Source: Bacteroidetes bacterium UBA2364
Lineage (GTDB): Bacteria > Bacteroidota > Rhodothermia > Rhodothermales > UBA2364
Direction: 5' to 3'
Assembly: GCA_002344075.1 (NCBI GenBank)
Contig: DDTM01000112.1
Span: 1-11,111, forward strand
DNA length: 11,111 nt
Below, one piece after another: positions 1-7,049 of this stretch (position 1 is its first letter; each line of letters begins with the position of its first letter). Position numbers and translations under genes: made by a program. Below the pieces are notes generated by a model that saw only the letters and a program-made list of their open reading frames with translations, made no database searches and had not been told where the DNA came from.

Positions 1-235
1 CTATTGACATTTTTGAAATGCACTCCATTGATACAATGTACGTAGAGGGATTTACGAACCGAACATTTCACCCTAAAACGAGATAGAAGGTTGCGTATTC
101 CCCAAACCGCCTTGACAGAAAACATTCCGATTCCCCGGTGTTCGGAATTACACAAAAATAACTTCCAGTACTTGATCTGCCATTTATAATACCGTATTGT
201 ACCATACAGCCCTTAAGTTTAATCTTTGTATCATT
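1..235. other. Non-coding leader region before the first gene
   Basis: I find no convincing gene in these bases. They contain a short perfect inverted repeat, ATTCCGA at 124-130 and TCGGAAT at 142-148, with an 11-base spacer and no T run after it, so it is not a clear terminator. A TATAAT box lies at 185-190, 45 bases before the first gene, but I see no good partner box 17 bases upstream. Confidence 0.5.
185..190 (+). promoter_or_regulatory. Possible -10 box upstream of the isomerase gene
   Basis: The hexamer TATAAT is an exact match to the general bacterial -10 consensus and sits 45 bases before the ATG at 236. There is no recognisable TTGACA at the right distance, and Bacteroidota primary promoters normally use a different -7 box, so this may be chance in AT-rich DNA. 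Confidence 0.25.
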
Positions 236-1237
236 ATGTCGAGACCAGTTACTTTATTTACGGGCCAATGGGCCGATCTCCCGTTGGCACAGTTGGCCCA
301 GAAAGCCGCCTCTTGGGGCTTTGATGGCCTTGAACTGGCGTGTTGGGGCGATCATTTTGATGTTCTCCGTGCACTTTCAGAACCCGATTATTGCACAGAA
401 AAAAAGGATTTATTGGCACATTATGGCCTGAATGTCTATGCAATCTCGAATCACTTGGTTGGTCAGGCAGTCTGCGACCACATAGATGAACGCCACAAAA
501 GCATTCTCTCTCCGGAGATATGGGGAGACGGTTCACCGGAAGGCGTCCGCCAACGTGCGGCAGAGGAAATGAGAAACACCGCACGAGCAGCGGCAAAACT
601 CGGCGTTCCTGTTGTAAACGGCTTTACGGGTAGTTCCATTTGGCATTTGCTTTACTCTTTTCCCCCCGTGACCGAAGCCATGATTGATGCTGGCTATGAA
701 GACTTTGCCCGACGTTGGAACCCAATTTTGGACGTATTTGATGAAGTGGGCATACGCTTTGGCTTAGAAGTCCATCCCACCGAGATCGCTTTTGACCTCG
801 CCTCTGCACAACGGGCCATTGAGGCGCTGGGTGGTCGTGAAACGTTTGGATTTAATTATGATCCAAGTCATTTTGGTTATCAAGGGGTGGACTATATCGC
901 ATTTATTGAACAATTTGGTGACCGGATTTACCATGCACACATGAAAGATGTGTGGTGGTCTTCCACTCCTAAACCGGTAGGTGTTTTTGGCGGGCACGTC
1001 AATTTTGGAGATTCACGTCGTTTTTGGGATTTTCGTTCTCCAGGACGAGGATCTATTCATTTTGAGGAAGTCATTCGGGCACTCAACCGAGTTGGCTATC
1101 ATGGCCCCCTTTCAATTGAATGGGAAGACAGTGGAATGGATCGTGAACATGGTGCTAAGGAAGCCTGCGCATATATCCGATCCAAAGATTTTCCGACCTC
1201 AAACCGAGCCTTCGATGCTTCGTTTTCCGACGAGTAA
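236..1237 (+). CDS. Sugar phosphate isomerase/epimerase, xylose isomerase-like TIM barrel
   Basis: This 333-residue protein belongs to the AP-endonuclease-2/xylose-isomerase-like TIM-barrel family, whose members isomerise or epimerise sugars and inositol derivatives using a divalent metal in the cytoplasm. Likely metal ligands lie on the expected strands: Glu178 (GLEVHP), Asp209 with His212 (NYDPSH), His235 (HAHMKD) and Glu295 (SIEWED). Their spacing resembles IolI/IolE-type enzymes. I chose the ATG at 236; the frame extends upstream to a TTG at 197, but the family normally begins just before the first barrel strand, here VTLFTGQW. The next gene, an oxidoreductase, starts 10 bases downstream, and this pairing is common in catabolism of rare sugars or inositols. 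The substrate cannot be told from sequence. The fold assignment is firm. Confidence 0.92.
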   Translation: MSRPVTLFTGQWADLPLAQLAQKAASWGFDGLELACWGDHFDVLRALSEPDYCTEKKDLLAHYGLNVYAISNHLVGQAVCDHIDERHKSILSPEIWGDGSPEGVRQRAAEEMRNTARAAAKLGVPVVNGFTGSSIWHLLYSFPPVTEAMIDAGYEDFARRWNPILDVFDEVGIRFGLEVHPTEIAFDLASAQRAIEALGGRETFGFNYDPSHFGYQGVDYIAFIEQFGDRIYHAHMKDVWWSSTPKPVGVFGGHVNFGDSRRFWDFRSPGRGSIHFEEVIRALNRVGYHGPLSIEWEDSGMDREHGAKEACAYIRSKDFPTSNRAFDASFSDE

Positions 1238-1247
1238 AAAAACATTT

Positions 1248-2303
1248 ATGGATCAGATTAAACTGGCCATTATTGGCACTGGCGGCATGGCACATACCCA
1301 TGCAAGCGCTTTTTCGGCCATTAAAGAGGTAAACTTAGTGGCGTGTTGTGATGTTGTACGGGAGCGTGCGGAAGATTTTGCAGCCAAGCACAGTATTCCT
1401 TTTGTATTTACGGATGTGGATGAAATGCTTTCCACCATCGAGCTTCATGCAGTCACCAATGTCACTCCAGACCGCTTTCACTTGCCGATTGGCTTGAAGG
1501 TTTTGGACAAAAAACTCCATTTACTCTCCGAGAAACCGCTGGCCGAGACGTTTCAAGATGCACGAATGCTGGCGGATGCAGCGGAACAGGCAGGAGTGGT
1601 ACATATGGTCAATTTGTCTTACCGGCGTTCTGCCGCTTTATATGAGGCCAAACGAATGATTGATGCAGACAAAATTGGACGTGTGATGCACTTTGAGGCC
1701 GATTATTTGCAAAGTTGGCTGGCACAACCCGCATGGGGAGATTGGCGGGAAAATGATGCTTGGCTTTGGAGACTATCCACCGATCATGGCAGCAAAGGGG
1801 TTTTAGGGGATATTGGCGTTCATATCTTTGACCTTGCCGGATTCCCCATTGGCGCTTATGAAACGGTTCAATGTGTACTAAAGACTTTTCCAAAAGCTGA
1901 AAACGACCAAATTGGGGCCTACAGATTGGATGCAAATGATTCTTTTACCGCGATGGTCGAGATGGAAAACGGCGCATTAGGAACAGTTCAAGCCTCTCGG
2001 TGGGCTACAGGGTACATCAACACCTTACGCCTCCAAATACATGGCGAACATGGGGCTTTGCGCCTTACTTTAGACGAAAAAGACCGGTGGGATGTTTTAG
2101 AATTATGTTTGGGTGACAACCTTTTGAAAGGAAAATGGCGTGGAAAAAAATGTCCACCCGTTCCCGACAATTACCAGCGGTTCATTTCGGCCATCTTAAA
2201 TGGACACCTTGGCGAACCCGATTTTTGGCGTGGTGCTGAAATACAAAAGGTATTAGATGCAGCCTATATGTCGGATTACAAACAATCATGGGAACAACTC
2301 TAA
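1248..2303 (+). CDS. Gfo/Idh/MocA family NAD(P)-dependent oxidoreductase
   Basis: The 351-residue product is a sugar or inositol dehydrogenase-like enzyme. The N-terminal Rossmann domain (about residues 5-120) carries the dinucleotide motif GTGGMA at 10-15 and an Asp35 after the second strand. The family EKP motif follows, with the catalytic-type Lys96. The C-terminal alpha/beta domain has the signature GDIGVHIFD, with Asp188, His192 and Asp195. The length is typical. I chose the ATG at 1248: it lies 10 bases after the preceding stop and directly before the first beta strand, whereas the longer frame begins inside the isomerase gene. It is probably cotranscribed with the isomerase and overlaps the next gene by 16 bases. 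Together the two enzymes probably oxidise and then isomerise a cyclic polyol or sugar, but the substrate is unknown. Confidence 0.93.
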   Translation: MDQIKLAIIGTGGMAHTHASAFSAIKEVNLVACCDVVRERAEDFAAKHSIPFVFTDVDEMLSTIELHAVTNVTPDRFHLPIGLKVLDKKLHLLSEKPLAETFQDARMLADAAEQAGVVHMVNLSYRRSAALYEAKRMIDADKIGRVMHFEADYLQSWLAQPAWGDWRENDAWLWRLSTDHGSKGVLGDIGVHIFDLAGFPIGAYETVQCVLKTFPKAENDQIGAYRLDANDSFTAMVEMENGALGTVQASRWATGYINTLRLQIHGEHGALRLTLDEKDRWDVLELCLGDNLLKGKWRGKKCPPVPDNYQRFISAILNGHLGEPDFWRGAEIQKVLDAAYMSDYKQSWEQL

Positions 2304-3259
2304 GTCCGGTTTTTCAAGCATGGCTAACAACTAACCGAGATTATCTCAACATGCAGTTCGAGATGTTGAAAAATCAATATCCCGCATTGGAGCAGAAAGC
2401 AGTTTTCAGCTACATCCAACAAAGTTTGCAAACAGTAGCGACCGCCCTTTTAGAAGAAAATGATGAAACGGAATCTCATCAAAGCATCAAGACACTTTAC
2501 ATCACCGGACTTAATTTAATGGGGCGTGGTCTTTGGGCTAAGTTTCCTATTCTCCTACACATTTGGCAAGAAGTATTTCCCAAACTCCCACTTTTACGAA
2601 CGAACCTCCACCGCACCCTTCAGATTGTGGTGAATACAGCCTATAACGTCAGTCAGTCAAACGGTTCAACAAGACTTTTACTGGCAGGACTTCGAAAAAC
2701 AGCTCCTCATATAGACCAGCCTCACAAATTGGAGGCCGCTGCACTAATTCTGGCATGGCGTTCTGGATTGATTTTCTACCGTACCTCGGCAATTAAAGCC
2801 GCAGAACAATTGCCCGAATCATTGGCCCGCATTCTACTCGAAGTACCAGAAGCACATACATTGTCCTTCATTCTCGAAAATCTACAAGAATCGGTTTGGT
2901 TCAGAAGCGAAACAGGACAGCACGACGAGCACTCCCAAATTGGCGGTTTTCAAGGTTTTGGTGGGTCGTTTCTGAATCCTCCAGAAATTGCCCTACTTGA
3001 CCAACAGACACTTCTTGCGAAAGATACCACAGGCATTTGGGAGATTCATGCAGATTGTTATGGTCATGCAATGGTTCACTACAACGGTATGTGGCCAGGA
3101 ACGGAAAAACTTGCTGAACCGGGAATTTTATCGGTTAAAAATAAACGCATTCGTATTCGATCATTCCCACAAGCAGAAACAGCGGTGCTTACCCCAACAA
3201 CGTGGGCGGTTACAGTGCCTAATAGTCATTACATACATTTGATGCGACCTCCTTTTTGA
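2288..3259 (+). CDS. Unrecognised 323-residue protein, helical N-terminus and Gly/Pro-rich motif
   Basis: I do not recognise this gene. No signal peptide or membrane segment is visible, so a cytoplasmic protein is likely. Residues 1 to about 200 appear almost wholly helical with regular leucines, as in HEAT- or TPR-like scaffolds. Then comes a distinctive stretch, IGGFQGFGGSFLNPP at residues 218-232, followed by short segments that look like beta strands (GIWEIHADCYGHAMVHY and the C-terminal tail). The ATG at 2288 overlaps the end of the oxidoreductase gene by 16 bases, which suggests translational coupling. It therefore probably belongs to the same transcript, though a role in sugar metabolism is only an inference from position. 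Base composition resembles the neighbours. It is a real gene because the frame is long, intact and tightly packed. Confidence 0.8.
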   Translation: MGTTLSPVFQAWLTTNRDYLNMQFEMLKNQYPALEQKAVFSYIQQSLQTVATALLEENDETESHQSIKTLYITGLNLMGRGLWAKFPILLHIWQEVFPKLPLLRTNLHRTLQIVVNTAYNVSQSNGSTRLLLAGLRKTAPHIDQPHKLEAAALILAWRSGLIFYRTSAIKAAEQLPESLARILLEVPEAHTLSFILENLQESVWFRSETGQHDEHSQIGGFQGFGGSFLNPPEIALLDQQTLLAKDTTGIWEIHADCYGHAMVHYNGMWPGTEKLAEPGILSVKNKRIRIRSFPQAETAVLTPTTWAVTVPNSHYIHLMRPPF

Positions 3260-3493
3260 ATTGCAATAACGGATAAACATATACCTGAAGAGTCCTTTGT
3301 AGCACTTTCTCCTGACAACCATAGGATGCCGAATATCAAAAAGGTATTCAACTTTCTAAAAAAGACGGTTAAAGCATAATAATTTACCGGATTTTTGCCT
3401 CGGAAGCGCTTCCCAAAAACAAAGTTACCAGATTATTTCGTACTTTACAGTTTTGAACCCTGCCTGTCACTCATTATTCAGAAAGCAAACCCT
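3260..3493. other. Intergenic region before the E2 gene
   Basis: This 234-base gap holds no supported gene. The E2 frame is open back to a TTG at 3395, but the added residues do not look like part of a lipoyl domain. The notable element is a 12-base palindrome at 3402-3413. A minus-strand TAACTTTG box (complement of 3420-3427) faces away from E2 with no gene in front of it. I see no hairpin followed by T residues after the 3259 stop. Confidence 0.5.
3402..3413. promoter_or_regulatory. LacI/CcpA-like operator palindrome
   Basis: GGAAGCGCTTCC is a perfect 12-base palindrome with a central CG step and the AAGCGCTT core seen in operators of LacI/GalR-family regulators. It lies 80 bases before the ATG of the E2 gene, a plausible place for transcriptional control. 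No LacI-family gene is present in this window, so the regulator, if any, is elsewhere. The match is seen directly; the function is inferred. Confidence 0.4.
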
Positions 3494-5158
3494 ATGGCAC
3501 AAGTCGAAGTTGTGATGCCCAAAATGGGCGAAAGTGTAATGGAAGGCACCGTGCTTACCTGGCACAAACAAATTGGTGAAAACATTGATGCAGATGAAAT
3601 CCTGCTGGAAATTGGAACGGATAAGGTAGATTCCGAAATACCCTCTCCTGTTGGTGGCAAACTTGCCGCTATTCTGGTTCCAGAGGGAGAAACGGTAGAA
3701 GTAGGAACACCCATTGCACGCATCGAAACGGATGTACATGCCACCATTAGTGCGCCGCCGCCTGCCACTCCTGTGCCGTCACCTCCCTCGGTTGACCTTC
3801 CTGCCTCAATACCAACGCCCGAACCCACCACATCCATACAAGAAGTCATAGTTTCTGGTGGAGATACCTCGCCCGTTGTAATGCCGAAAATGGGTGAAAG
3901 TGTGATGGAAGGGACAGTATTGACTTGGTACAAAAAAGTGGGCGATCGCATTGAGGCCGATGAAACGTTGTTAGAAATTGGAACCGACAAGGTGGACTCC
4001 GAGATTCCATCACCAGTTTCGGGTATTTTGGCGCAAATTGTGGTCCCAGAAGGAGAAACGGTAGAAGTAGGAACCCTTTTGGCCATCATTGCAACCGGAA
4101 ATGGAGCCACCGTTTCCACTAATCCCACGCCTGCTCCTGCTGCGAAACCGCCTGCACCCATTCCTACGTCCGCACCGACTGTTATTTCTGGCGGAGATAA
4201 AATCAGCCGGATAGGGGCAGATGGCCGCTTCTACTCTCCATTGGTTCGTGAAATGGCAAAAGTTGAAGGCCTGTCTGCTGCTGAACTCGCCACACTACCT
4301 GGGTCTGGGCACGAAGGCCGGGTTACCAAAAAAGACCTCGCCGAATATCTACACGAAAAAGCGCAAGTACATCCGGCCCCCACTCCAAAAACAGATTCAA
4401 CTTCTGCACCAATTTTTGCAAAACCTCCGGCTGCAACAGCAACCAATCGAACCGAAATTGTGGAAATGGATCGGATGCGGCAAATCATTGCAGACCACAT
4501 GGTTCGCTCCAAAGCGACCTCTGCCCATGTGACCTCTTTTGCCGAAGTAGATGTGACCCATTTGGTTAAACTCCGCGAAAAAAACAAAAAGCCTTTTGCA
4601 GCACGTGAAGGCGTAGCACTGACCTATACACCATTTTTTGTATATGCCGCTATCGAGGCCCTGAAAGTTTTTCCTTGGCTTAATGCTTCGGTGGAAGGTA
4701 AGCAAGTGATTCTGAAAAAAGATTACCACATTGGAATTGCTGTAGCACTCGAAAGCGCTGGACTAATTGTCCCATGTATTCGTAACGCGGGAACCATGAA
4801 CTTGGTTGGTTTGGCTCATTCAGTTGCCCAACTTGCAGATCGTGCGCGAAACAAACAGTTGCTTCCAGATGAATTACAAGGCGGTACTTTTACCGTGACC
4901 AATGTAGGTTCTCTTGGATCTATCATGGGAACACCCATCATTAATCAACCCCAAGTGGGCATTCTTGCAACAGGGGCCATCAAGAAGCGTCCGGTTGTCA
5001 TAGAAACACCCGATATGGGCGATGTGATCGCAATCCGCCATATGGTTTATTTGTCGCTCACGTACGATCATCGAATTGTAGATGGTGCCATGGGAACGGC
5101 CTTCCTTCGTAAAGTGACCGAAGTTCTTGAAAACATTGATCCTAACGCAACGCTTTGA
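3494..5158 (+). CDS. 2-oxo acid dehydrogenase dihydrolipoamide acyltransferase (E2) with two lipoyl domains
   Basis: The 554-residue protein is the acyl-transferring core of a pyruvate, branched-chain or 2-oxoglutarate dehydrogenase complex. Two lipoyl domains start at Met8 and Met130, each with a GTDKVDSEIP motif whose lipoylated lysines are Lys44 and Lys166. Ala/Pro-rich linkers follow each domain. A peripheral-subunit-binding domain spans about residues 246-288 (from FYSPLVR to GRVTKKDL), and the catalytic domain runs from about 320 to 550 with the DHRIVDG motif (His526, Asp530). I chose the ATG at 3494 because the lipoyl domain begins at once, rejecting a TTG at 3395. No E1 or E3 gene lies in the window, so the substrate cannot be assigned; two lipoyl domains are less usual for a 2-oxoglutarate E2. 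The gene appears to be a single unit: a possible operator stands upstream and a strong terminator follows. Confidence 0.95.
   Translation: MAQVEVVMPKMGESVMEGTVLTWHKQIGENIDADEILLEIGTDKVDSEIPSPVGGKLAAILVPEGETVEVGTPIARIETDVHATISAPPPATPVPSPPSVDLPASIPTPEPTTSIQEVIVSGGDTSPVVMPKMGESVMEGTVLTWYKKVGDRIEADETLLEIGTDKVDSEIPSPVSGILAQIVVPEGETVEVGTLLAIIATGNGATVSTNPTPAPAAKPPAPIPTSAPTVISGGDKISRIGADGRFYSPLVREMAKVEGLSAAELATLPGSGHEGRVTKKDLAEYLHEKAQVHPAPTPKTDSTSAPIFAKPPAATATNRTEIVEMDRMRQIIADHMVRSKATSAHVTSFAEVDVTHLVKLREKNKKPFAAREGVALTYTPFFVYAAIEALKVFPWLNASVEGKQVILKKDYHIGIAVALESAGLIVPCIRNAGTMNLVGLAHSVAQLADRARNKQLLPDELQGGTFTVTNVGSLGSIMGTPIINQPQVGILATGAIKKRPVVIETPDMGDVIAIRHMVYLSLTYDHRIVDGAMGTAFLRKVTEVLENIDPNATL
3515..4090 (+). 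repeat. Internal tandem duplication encoding the two lipoyl domains
   Basis: Two units of about 210 bases, 3515-3724 and 3881-4090, are offset by 366 bases and encode nearly the same lipoyl domain. The blocks around both lysines and the GETVEVGT segment are identical in protein, and GAGAAACGGTAGAAGTAGGA is also identical in DNA. The Pro/Ala linker separates them. Confidence 0.85.
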
Positions 5159-5164
5159 GTGAAT

Positions 5165-5196
5165 GGGTTTGGGCGTTTTTCCAAACCCTTTTTTTT
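5165..5196 (+). terminator. Intrinsic terminator after the E2 gene
   Basis: A perfect 8-bp stem, GGGTTTGG at 5165-5172 and CCAAACCC at 5181-5188, with an 8-base loop, is followed directly by eight T residues at 5189-5196. It begins 6 bases after the E2 stop codon. Its position over the upstream ATG at 5163 argues for the later start of the next gene. Confidence 0.93.
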
Positions 5197-5213
5197 ATCA
5201 GTCATGTACCCTT

Positions 5214-6149
5214 ATGCCGGACAACCTTTCCTCCGAAATGTTTCAGGGAATCACCCTTGGAATAGACGACCTCGAAACTACCATTTCGGCCTTTTTAGAT
5301 GAATACCTTCATGATCGTGGTGCAGAAACCATTGGCACATACCGCCGCTCCTTAAACGAGTTTATCCGCTGGTTTTCGCATCCCCGAAGTAATTTCCGCT
5401 TTCGGGTCGAAGACGTTGAAGCATATAAAACCTACCTCATGAACGACCGTAAGCTTACACAAGTCTCGGTTTCTACTTACCTCACCGCTTTGCGTCGTCT
5501 ATGTGATTTTATGGTCGCTACGGGGCAATTGCCTGAAAATCCTGCAAAACAAGTAAAAGGCAACAAACGTCCCTCCGAGCACACCCGTGCCGTACTGAGC
5601 GAAGCAGAGGTAGATCGGTTATTGGCCTCCTTTGATCAGGTTACACAAATGGGGAAGCGCGATCAGGCCATTATGTATATGATGCTTTTTGCCGGTCTTG
5701 GAGAAATCGAAATCGTCCGAGCAGACCTTGCCGACCTGAACCAGCACGACTCTGGCGGATGGTACCTGCGTGTTCAAGGCAAAGGAAGGTCCGATAAAGA
5801 TCAATTGGTCCCAATTGATCCACCTGTGATGGATAAGATACGGCTCTACTTAGATACACGTGGCCGCATTCGCCCAGAAGAGCCCATATTCATTTCTCAT
5901 GGCCATCGCTCTGATGGCGAACGTTTGAACACCCGTTCTGTTCGAGGTAGAATCAATCACTGGTTAGAATTGGCCGAAATAAAAAGAGCCGGAATAACAC
6001 CTCATAGCCTCACCCATACGGCAGCTCTCATCTGGCTTAGGCAAGGGATGACAGTAGAAGAGTTGAAAGTTCGGATGCGACATGGTACTTTCGATACCAC
6101 AATGATTTATCTTCGTAAAGAAGCTGGAATTGCAGATATAGGACAATAA
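5214..6149 (+). CDS. Tyrosine recombinase/integrase-fold protein lacking both catalytic arginines
   Basis: This 311-residue protein has the XerC/XerD-like layout: an N-terminal SAM-like core-binding domain (about residues 20-110) and a C-terminal catalytic-fold domain (about 128-305). Against the Arg-Lys-His-Arg-His-Tyr set of XerD, I find Lys190 in GKGRSDKDQLVP, His264 in HSLTH, His290 in RHG and the nucleophile Tyr299 in TTMIYLR. His264 to His290 is 26 residues and His290 to Tyr299 is 9, as in XerD. The first arginine position (usually GLRxSE) is Gly163 in AGLGEIE, and the second (usually HxLRH) is Thr267. Both arginines normally hold the scissile phosphate, so strand cleavage should be badly impaired. 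I use the ATG at 5214; an in-frame ATG at 5163 lies inside the terminator. The frame is intact, suggesting a DNA-binding role rather than decay, though that is inference. Confidence 0.88.
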   Translation: MPDNLSSEMFQGITLGIDDLETTISAFLDEYLHDRGAETIGTYRRSLNEFIRWFSHPRSNFRFRVEDVEAYKTYLMNDRKLTQVSVSTYLTALRRLCDFMVATGQLPENPAKQVKGNKRPSEHTRAVLSEAEVDRLLASFDQVTQMGKRDQAIMYMMLFAGLGEIEIVRADLADLNQHDSGGWYLRVQGKGRSDKDQLVPIDPPVMDKIRLYLDTRGRIRPEEPIFISHGHRSDGERLNTRSVRGRINHWLELAEIKRAGITPHSLTHTAALIWLRQGMTVEELKVRMRHGTFDTTMIYLRKEAGIADIGQ

Positions 6150-6160
6150 ACCTATTGGGC

Positions 6161-6292
6161 GTATAACGGACGTTTGTTTGCGAAGAGCGGGACTAAATAG
6201 CGCTTTCTTTACCCTACGCACAATGCTTATAAAGAGTACAAAAGCTTAAATTATTCACATTAGCCCACCTTTTCGCAAATATAATGTTGGCA
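6161..6292 (-). repeat. Large imperfect palindrome, attC-like recombination site candidate
   Basis: Arms at 6177-6196 and 6260-6279 pair over 20 positions with 16 Watson-Crick pairs, one G-U and three mismatches; the outer eight (TTTGCGAA with TTCGCAAA) are perfect. The 63-base interior is AT-rich. Read on the minus strand, the element ends in GTTATAC (complement of 6161-6167), one mismatch from the GTTRRRY core, and starts with TGCCAAC (complement of 6286-6292), which keeps the AAC triplet. It stands 3-prime of the minus-strand genes, where an attC would stand in a gene cassette. The palindrome is seen; the attC reading is a hypothesis, and a repeat or transcript hairpin is the alternative. 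Confidence 0.4.
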
Positions 6293-6315
6293 GTAGTGCT
6301 TGTTTGTCCGCTAAA

Positions 6316-6363
6316 ATAACATTGAAGCAGAAAAGATATTTTACCTTTCTGCTTCAATGTTAT
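6316..6363 (-). terminator. Perfect 18-bp hairpin, probable terminator of the minus-strand operon
   Basis: ATAACATTGAAGCAGAAA at 6316-6333 and its exact reverse complement at 6346-6363 enclose a 12-base loop. It lies 13 bases past the stop of the convergent minus-strand gene. On that strand the stem is followed by a short T-rich stretch (TTTAG), on the plus strand by CCTTTTCG, so it could act in both directions, though neither tail is a strong U-run. Confidence 0.6.
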
Positions 6364-6376
6364 CCTTTTCGTTCGA

Positions 6377-6949
6377 TTACTTTCTTTCCAATGGAACTTG
6401 TAAGTTGGTTGGTCGGTTTTCTGGTTTGTCAAATCCACGACCATCAACGTGTTTACTTCCCATAAAAAGCATATTGTTGTGAATGTAAATCAGGTCATAA
6501 TCTCCAACTGTTTCGCCTTCTTTAATGCCAAATAAAGGAAACTCTTTTCTTTTAATGTCTTGCATTTTGTTCACTTCCCATTTGTTCAGTCCTTTTATTG
6601 GTGCTTGATTGAGTTGGTCAGTAAACATTGGGTGCAAAGGTGTTACTTCAAACGCTTCGTCCAAAATGTAATCAATTTCAAATGCACCTTTTGCAATTTG
6701 GTGTTCTTTTCCCCAAACGGTATGCCCTTTGAAAGTAAATTGAACCAAAGGCATTTGTCCGAATGGGTCGGCAGAACTGATGATTGTTCCTTCAAATTGG
6801 TCGTTTGGTAAATATTTGAAAATACGTTTTACATAAAACGGCTGGATTTTACCTGTGCCTAAACGGTCTTCAAATGGGCGAAGTTCTGTAGAAAGTGAAG
6901 TCCATTCCCCACCTTGAATGAATTGTTTGATTTCTGCGATTGTTGTCAT
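6377..6949 (-). CDS. Unrecognised 190-residue protein, possibly a frameshifted secreted protein
   Basis: I do not recognise a named family. The product is soluble, with many short aromatic-rich strands (FYVKRIFKYL, GTIISSADPF, VQFTFKGHTVW, YDLIYIHNNMLFMG) that suggest a mainly beta fold, perhaps calycin-like, and a conserved-looking tail HVDGRGFDKPENRPTNLQVP. As written it starts at the ATG at 6949 and has no signal peptide. Directly upstream, a 27-codon frame encodes a good signal peptide and its TGA overlaps this ATG as ATGA. One extra A in the run of seven A residues (minus strand, 6964-6958) would join the two frames into one exported protein. Either the start at 6949 is real with translational coupling, or the gene is broken. 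The AT-rich, lysine-rich coding differs from the genes to its left. Confidence 0.75.
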   Translation of the reverse strand: MTTIAEIKQFIQGGEWTSLSTELRPFEDRLGTGKIQPFYVKRIFKYLPNDQFEGTIISSADPFGQMPLVQFTFKGHTVWGKEHQIAKGAFEIDYILDEAFEVTPLHPMFTDQLNQAPIKGLNKWEVNKMQDIKRKEFPLFGIKEGETVGDYDLIYIHNNMLFMGSKHVDGRGFDKPENRPTNLQVPLERK

Positions 6950-7029
6950 TTGTTTACTTTTTTTGATTGTGAATAAACTGTTCCTGCTGTTAAAAGGATA
7001 GCAAGAAATCCTACAATAATTTTCTTCAT
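6946..7029 (-). CDS. 27-codon signal-peptide frame upstream of the 190-residue gene
   Basis: The frame begins MKKIIVGFLAILLTAGTVYS and continues QSKKVNK before a TGA, a typical Bacteroidota exported N-terminus with a Lys-Lys start, a hydrophobic core and a YSQ cleavage region, but nothing after it. The stop overlaps the next start as ATGA. The run of seven A residues lies in codons 22-24. It is most simply read as the detached 5-prime end of the downstream gene after a single-base deletion; a leader peptide or slippery-site frameshift is possible. Its own ATG overlaps the former TAA of the preceding gene as TAATG. Confidence 0.55.
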   Translation of the reverse strand: MKKIIVGFLAILLTAGTVYSQSKKVNK

Positions 7030-7049
7030 TAAATTCTCAATTTTTGTGC

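Noticed and set aside
112..117. TTGACA as a -35 box for the first gene
   Set aside because: No -10-like hexamer lies about 17 bases downstream; the TATAAT at 185 is too far away.
981..1247. Longer N-terminus for the oxidoreductase
   Set aside because: It would overlap the isomerase gene by more than 250 bases and precede the Rossmann strand with unrelated residues.
3420..3427. Minus-strand TAACTTTG promoter box
   Set aside because: It matches the consensus but no minus-strand gene follows, so it is probably chance.
3478..4161. Long open frame on the minus strand opposite the lipoyl domains
   Set aside because: It mirrors the repeated, Pro/Ala-rich E2 coding frame, has no recognisable domain and lies over a firmly identified gene.
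5163..5213. Upstream ATG extending the recombinase by 17 residues
   Set aside because: The ATG lies in the stem of the E2 terminator and the added residues do not resemble the family N-terminus; the ATG at 5214 is better placed.
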